From Beroe ovata (Eukaryota > Ctenophora > Nuda > Beroida > Beroidae), in the NCBI GenBank assembly GCA_946803715.1, contig CAMPET010000025.1, forward strand, positions 389,436-432,193: DNA of 42,758 nucleotides. Reading direction: 5' to 3'. The translations under genes were made by a program, and so were the position numbers. How positions within the stretch are numbered: position 1 is the first letter of the stretch; each line of letters starts with the position of its first letter. This document shows, one piece after another, positions 40,101 through 42,758 of this stretch. Below the pieces are notes generated by a model. That model saw only the letters and a list, made by a program, of their open reading frames with translations, searched no databases and was not told where the DNA came from.

Positions 40101-41161
40101 ATTTCAGATCATTGTAAGCTGAATTATAATAGTGGAACCAATCATAACTACTCCGGGTAGGAATATCGGGATATCTGTTGTTGTAACTACTCACACGAGT
40201 GATTTGATGTGGATATCATGGTTGGAGGGGTTGAACTAATCCCACCCAGCATTGACTGTTGTTGGAACTTGATGGGGGTCGGGGCGAGGATCGCTGTTTG
40301 GGGGCTAGTTGTTCGTGCGGTGCTGTTCAGCAGCAGGCCGTCAATCATCACTGGTGAGAGTTGTTTCAATTAGAAAGGGAGAAGAGAGAGAGTTGAAACA
40401 AACGAAACAGCATACAAAGTACTACTTGACTGGTTTAAAAGACGGAAAAATAACAATTGCTCAATCTCCATTTCAGTGTGCCGAATCGAGCTATCGCTCC
40501 TATAAAAACTTGGTGAACTCTGAGGCTAACTAACGCAGAGCAAACTTAGCATCCTGGATGCGTGATAACTGCTTGCTGAACGGGAAAATTCGAATCTGAA
40601 GTCGCAAATTCAATTTGTGACCTAACATCCGTGATAAAACCATACAGCCCGTATTGAATAATCTCGTGAAATATAACTCCGACATTTGAAAAAACCTAGA
40701 GCTGAGGTCTGCCAATATATATCAAACACTTGACCATGGATTCGGCGAGTGCATATTGATTACGGTTAAGTAACGATCACTGAGAACACTAAGTGAGGAT
40801 CTTCACTCTCANAAGTTCAACTGCTGCCCGGATCAGAAATGTGCTCTGGTTCTGTCGAATACTAGGTGATGTCACATGTTAGATTACGTCAATCATGTCG
40901 ATCTATCCAGTCTCACTCTCATAAGAAACTTCATTAAGTGTGTAGCTGAATTCCATGTTTCAAGCGATCGGGTGCCCATGAAACCGAGTCTAATATCTAG
41001 ACGAGGGAGCCGGTTGTTGCAGGTGATTCAAGAATAACTCCTCAATAGAGACTCCAACTGCTACAATTGAGAAAACCTATGCTAAGTGAGAGACATATAT
41101 ATGGAGACCGACATACTGGAGACTCACCTCTAGAGTAGGAAGGAGGCCCAGACATTTTCAT
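37160..41161 (-). CDS. MADF-domain DNA-binding protein, 430 aa
   Basis: Probable transcription factor of the MADF (Myb/SANT-like) class. Nine minus-strand exons: 41128-41161, 40195-40350, 38681-38890, 38358-38548, 38075-38269, 37835-37981, 37650-37740, 37384-37553, 37160-37258 (TAG). They give 1293 nt with consistent phases. Residues 1-85 are Ser/Thr/Pro-rich. The MADF domain spans about 86-180, with IMNLIKLYEQKSVLWNP, DIRNMVYDDLVRELNI and KRKLENLRSYFRRETKKL. A disordered middle contains many Ser/Asn. The C-terminal end (VAHQLRQMTNYERDLCRLQ then IDQLIFNVMHKK) resembles the oligomerisation-type tail of MADF/BESS proteins. The second exon was found from splice sites and phase and lies within a 2.2-kb region that otherwise looks intronic. 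The start (Met1 or Met3) is uncertain. I cannot name an orthologue. Confidence 0.85.
39252..39466. repeat. Complex (CA)n / ACACAGTAC repeat in MADF-gene intron
   Basis: Tandem mixture of GTACACACACA and CAGTACACA blocks with one N. It produces Cys/Val pseudo-frames on the minus strand that are not genes. Confidence 0.95.
39467..40194. other. Intronic sequence of MADF gene
   Basis: Between the exons at 38681-38890 and 40195-40350 (repeat excluded) I see no coding signal. Confidence 0.55.
40351..41127. other. Intron 1 of MADF gene
   Basis: No gene supported. Small plus-strand frame fragments lack splice or start context. Confidence 0.55.
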
Positions 41162-42740
41162 CGCACACAGAGAGACACGAAACTCAATCGCTGCTCGTAC
41201 GGAAATGGTTTGAAAAACGCAGAGTTGGTTTTAATGCCCGCGCCACCCAGGATCCGACAAATTGAGAGCTGCGTGTGTGTCGCAGGGTGGGTGGTCGGTG
41301 AACACCCGACCCCGGAGATAGGACTCCCACAAACTCCCACAGAGAGAGACGGGTGATGGGTCACGTGATCCCTCACTGGCCATGGATAATTGCAGGACTC
41401 CCCCCGAGTCTTCGTGGACATGCGCTGCCGCGCGCGCACACACACACAGCTCGGAGCGCAATTATACCATATACAGGGTCCATGCTAACGGTTCACCCTC
41501 TCACTTTCTCGTATGAGACCGCCCACCAATATTGGTATGTGCCACTGCCCGCTATGGGCATTGGGTATAGCTCTGCAGTGCGTGACATGGGGCCATGAAA
41601 TTAGGTTTTGTGTCTCATCACGCTCCCAGTTCTAGCTGACATGGCGAATGGAATACGTGAAATAACGGTGTAGTTGAGGGAGATATTGTTATAAATGGAT
41701 AGAACCCCACGAAGGCAGAGATTCCATATGAGGAGATGCAGCGTCCTCCCTCTAGTTTCACAAAACACCCAGGAAGATCTTGTCTTTGCTGTTGTTCGCC
41801 GTAGTTCCCATGCAGAATCTCATTCCCGCGATGTTCCGAGAGAAATGAAACACCCCCGCTTATTAATCCTCCAATTTCAATGGAATTGAAATGGAATGTG
41901 GACACAAAACTACTAATCGTGGACTCTCATGGGAGTTATACCTGTAACCGCATGGGGAAAGCAGAAGTGAGGCGATGATAAACCCCCCTGAAGTTCAACT
42001 CGGACCCCGTCATAACCGGACTCTCAGTGTGGTCCAGTGCTTAACACAAATCGATTGAGCGGGGTTAGAGGGACTAATTTGAGACGAGTATTCTCCCGGG
42101 CAAGTCCACTAACTCTCACACAGGGTCAGGTGCATGTAACAGTTGTGCAGCAGTTCGGCACATTTCATACGCATAATGGATATCATATGCATCTTGATCA
42201 TGCAGCTATTATTTGCACTATTGCGGGAGTGTAACTATATAAGGAAATAGGAGAAAAGCGGTAGAACAAGTAGAAATTCCTTCATCTGTCGAAGACAACG
42301 GATATAAAATACTGCCAAACATTCTGTTATTAACGTCAAAACAGCAGCACAGAAAGCGTAACGAAACCCAGACACAAACACAGGTACACAGCAAATCACA
42401 AACACACACAGAGTGACACACATACGCACACAGAAATGCACACAGAAATGCACACACAGAAATATGGGTTTCGGACCTGTCTCACCTCCACACAGCCGGG
42501 AGGGCGAGAGAGACTGTGCGGGGGAGAGAGTGTGGTAAAATAAAGCCCACATCATTAACGAGGAGGCAGGGAAAATCTGCCCAAATCACTGGTAAATGGT
42601 CGGGGGGTGCACAAGGGAACAAAGAAGTCGTGTTTAGTATGCGAGAGAGAGAGAGGGGGCGATGATGTTTTGTCGTATGCTCCAAACTAACGACACACAC
42701 ATTCTCAGTATAAGAGCGGGCGCGCGCGCAGGCCGGGGAT
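41162..42740. other. Upstream region of MADF gene, no gene seen
   Basis: Expected to hold the MADF-gene promoter and 5' UTR. It contains a CpG-rich patch with CGCGCGCG next to a short CA run (about 41430-41450) and CA-rich sequence at 42365-42460. Frames here are short and read through repeats. Confidence 0.5.
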
Positions 42741-42758
42741 GTGTGTGTGTGTGTGTGT
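42741..42758. repeat. (TG)n microsatellite at window edge
   Basis: The window ends in a TG run, as it begins. Confidence 0.95.

Overview
The window is nuclear DNA of a multicellular animal. The evidence is multi-exon genes with GT-AG introns, orthologues of animal proteins on both strands, many (CA)n/(TG)n microsatellites and assembly gaps. Several introns are very short, intergenic gaps are small and the genome is moderately AT-rich. This would suit an early-branching animal (ctenophore, sponge or cnidarian), but nothing in the sequence settles the lineage. All gene models were built by hand from reading-frame continuity, splice consensus, intron phase and remembered family sequences; no search was run.

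Layout. Three genes run on the plus strand: the 3' end of NUP155 (87-1974), the EME1 Holliday-junction nuclease subunit (3139-4615) and a complete 34-exon FLII/flightless-1 gene (4903-22969, about 1309 aa). FLII intron 9 is 9.0 kb, whereas its other introns range from about 50 to 720 bp. It carries three same-strand, intron-free ORFs, at 7062-7886, 9044-9394 and 13979-15466. Two of these encode single-pass membrane proteins of no family I recognise. The strand then switches and four genes run on the minus strand: two tandem secreted Cu/Zn superoxide dismutases (23581-25235 and 26687-28139) with identical five-exon, all-phase-1 structures; the cilia 96-nm-ruler gene CCDC39 (29448-35265, one exon lost in a 342-N gap); and a nine-exon MADF-domain DNA-binding protein (37160-41161, 430 aa).

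Mobile and repeat DNA. Two copies of a short foldback element lie between CCDC39 and the MADF gene. One is a perfect 84-bp palindrome with 8-bp target duplications. A different, GC-rich foldback element sits between NUP155 and EME1, and a related piece lies in a NUP155 intron. Minisatellites fill several introns. The palindrome GTTACCATGGTAAC, a perfect RFX X-box, recurs in the window, including inside CCDC39 introns.

The genes do not form one pathway. They cover nuclear pore structure, DNA repair, actin regulation, extracellular superoxide removal, ciliary axoneme assembly and transcription. The most novel material is the cluster of unrecognised ORFs inside the FLII intron and the foldback element family.
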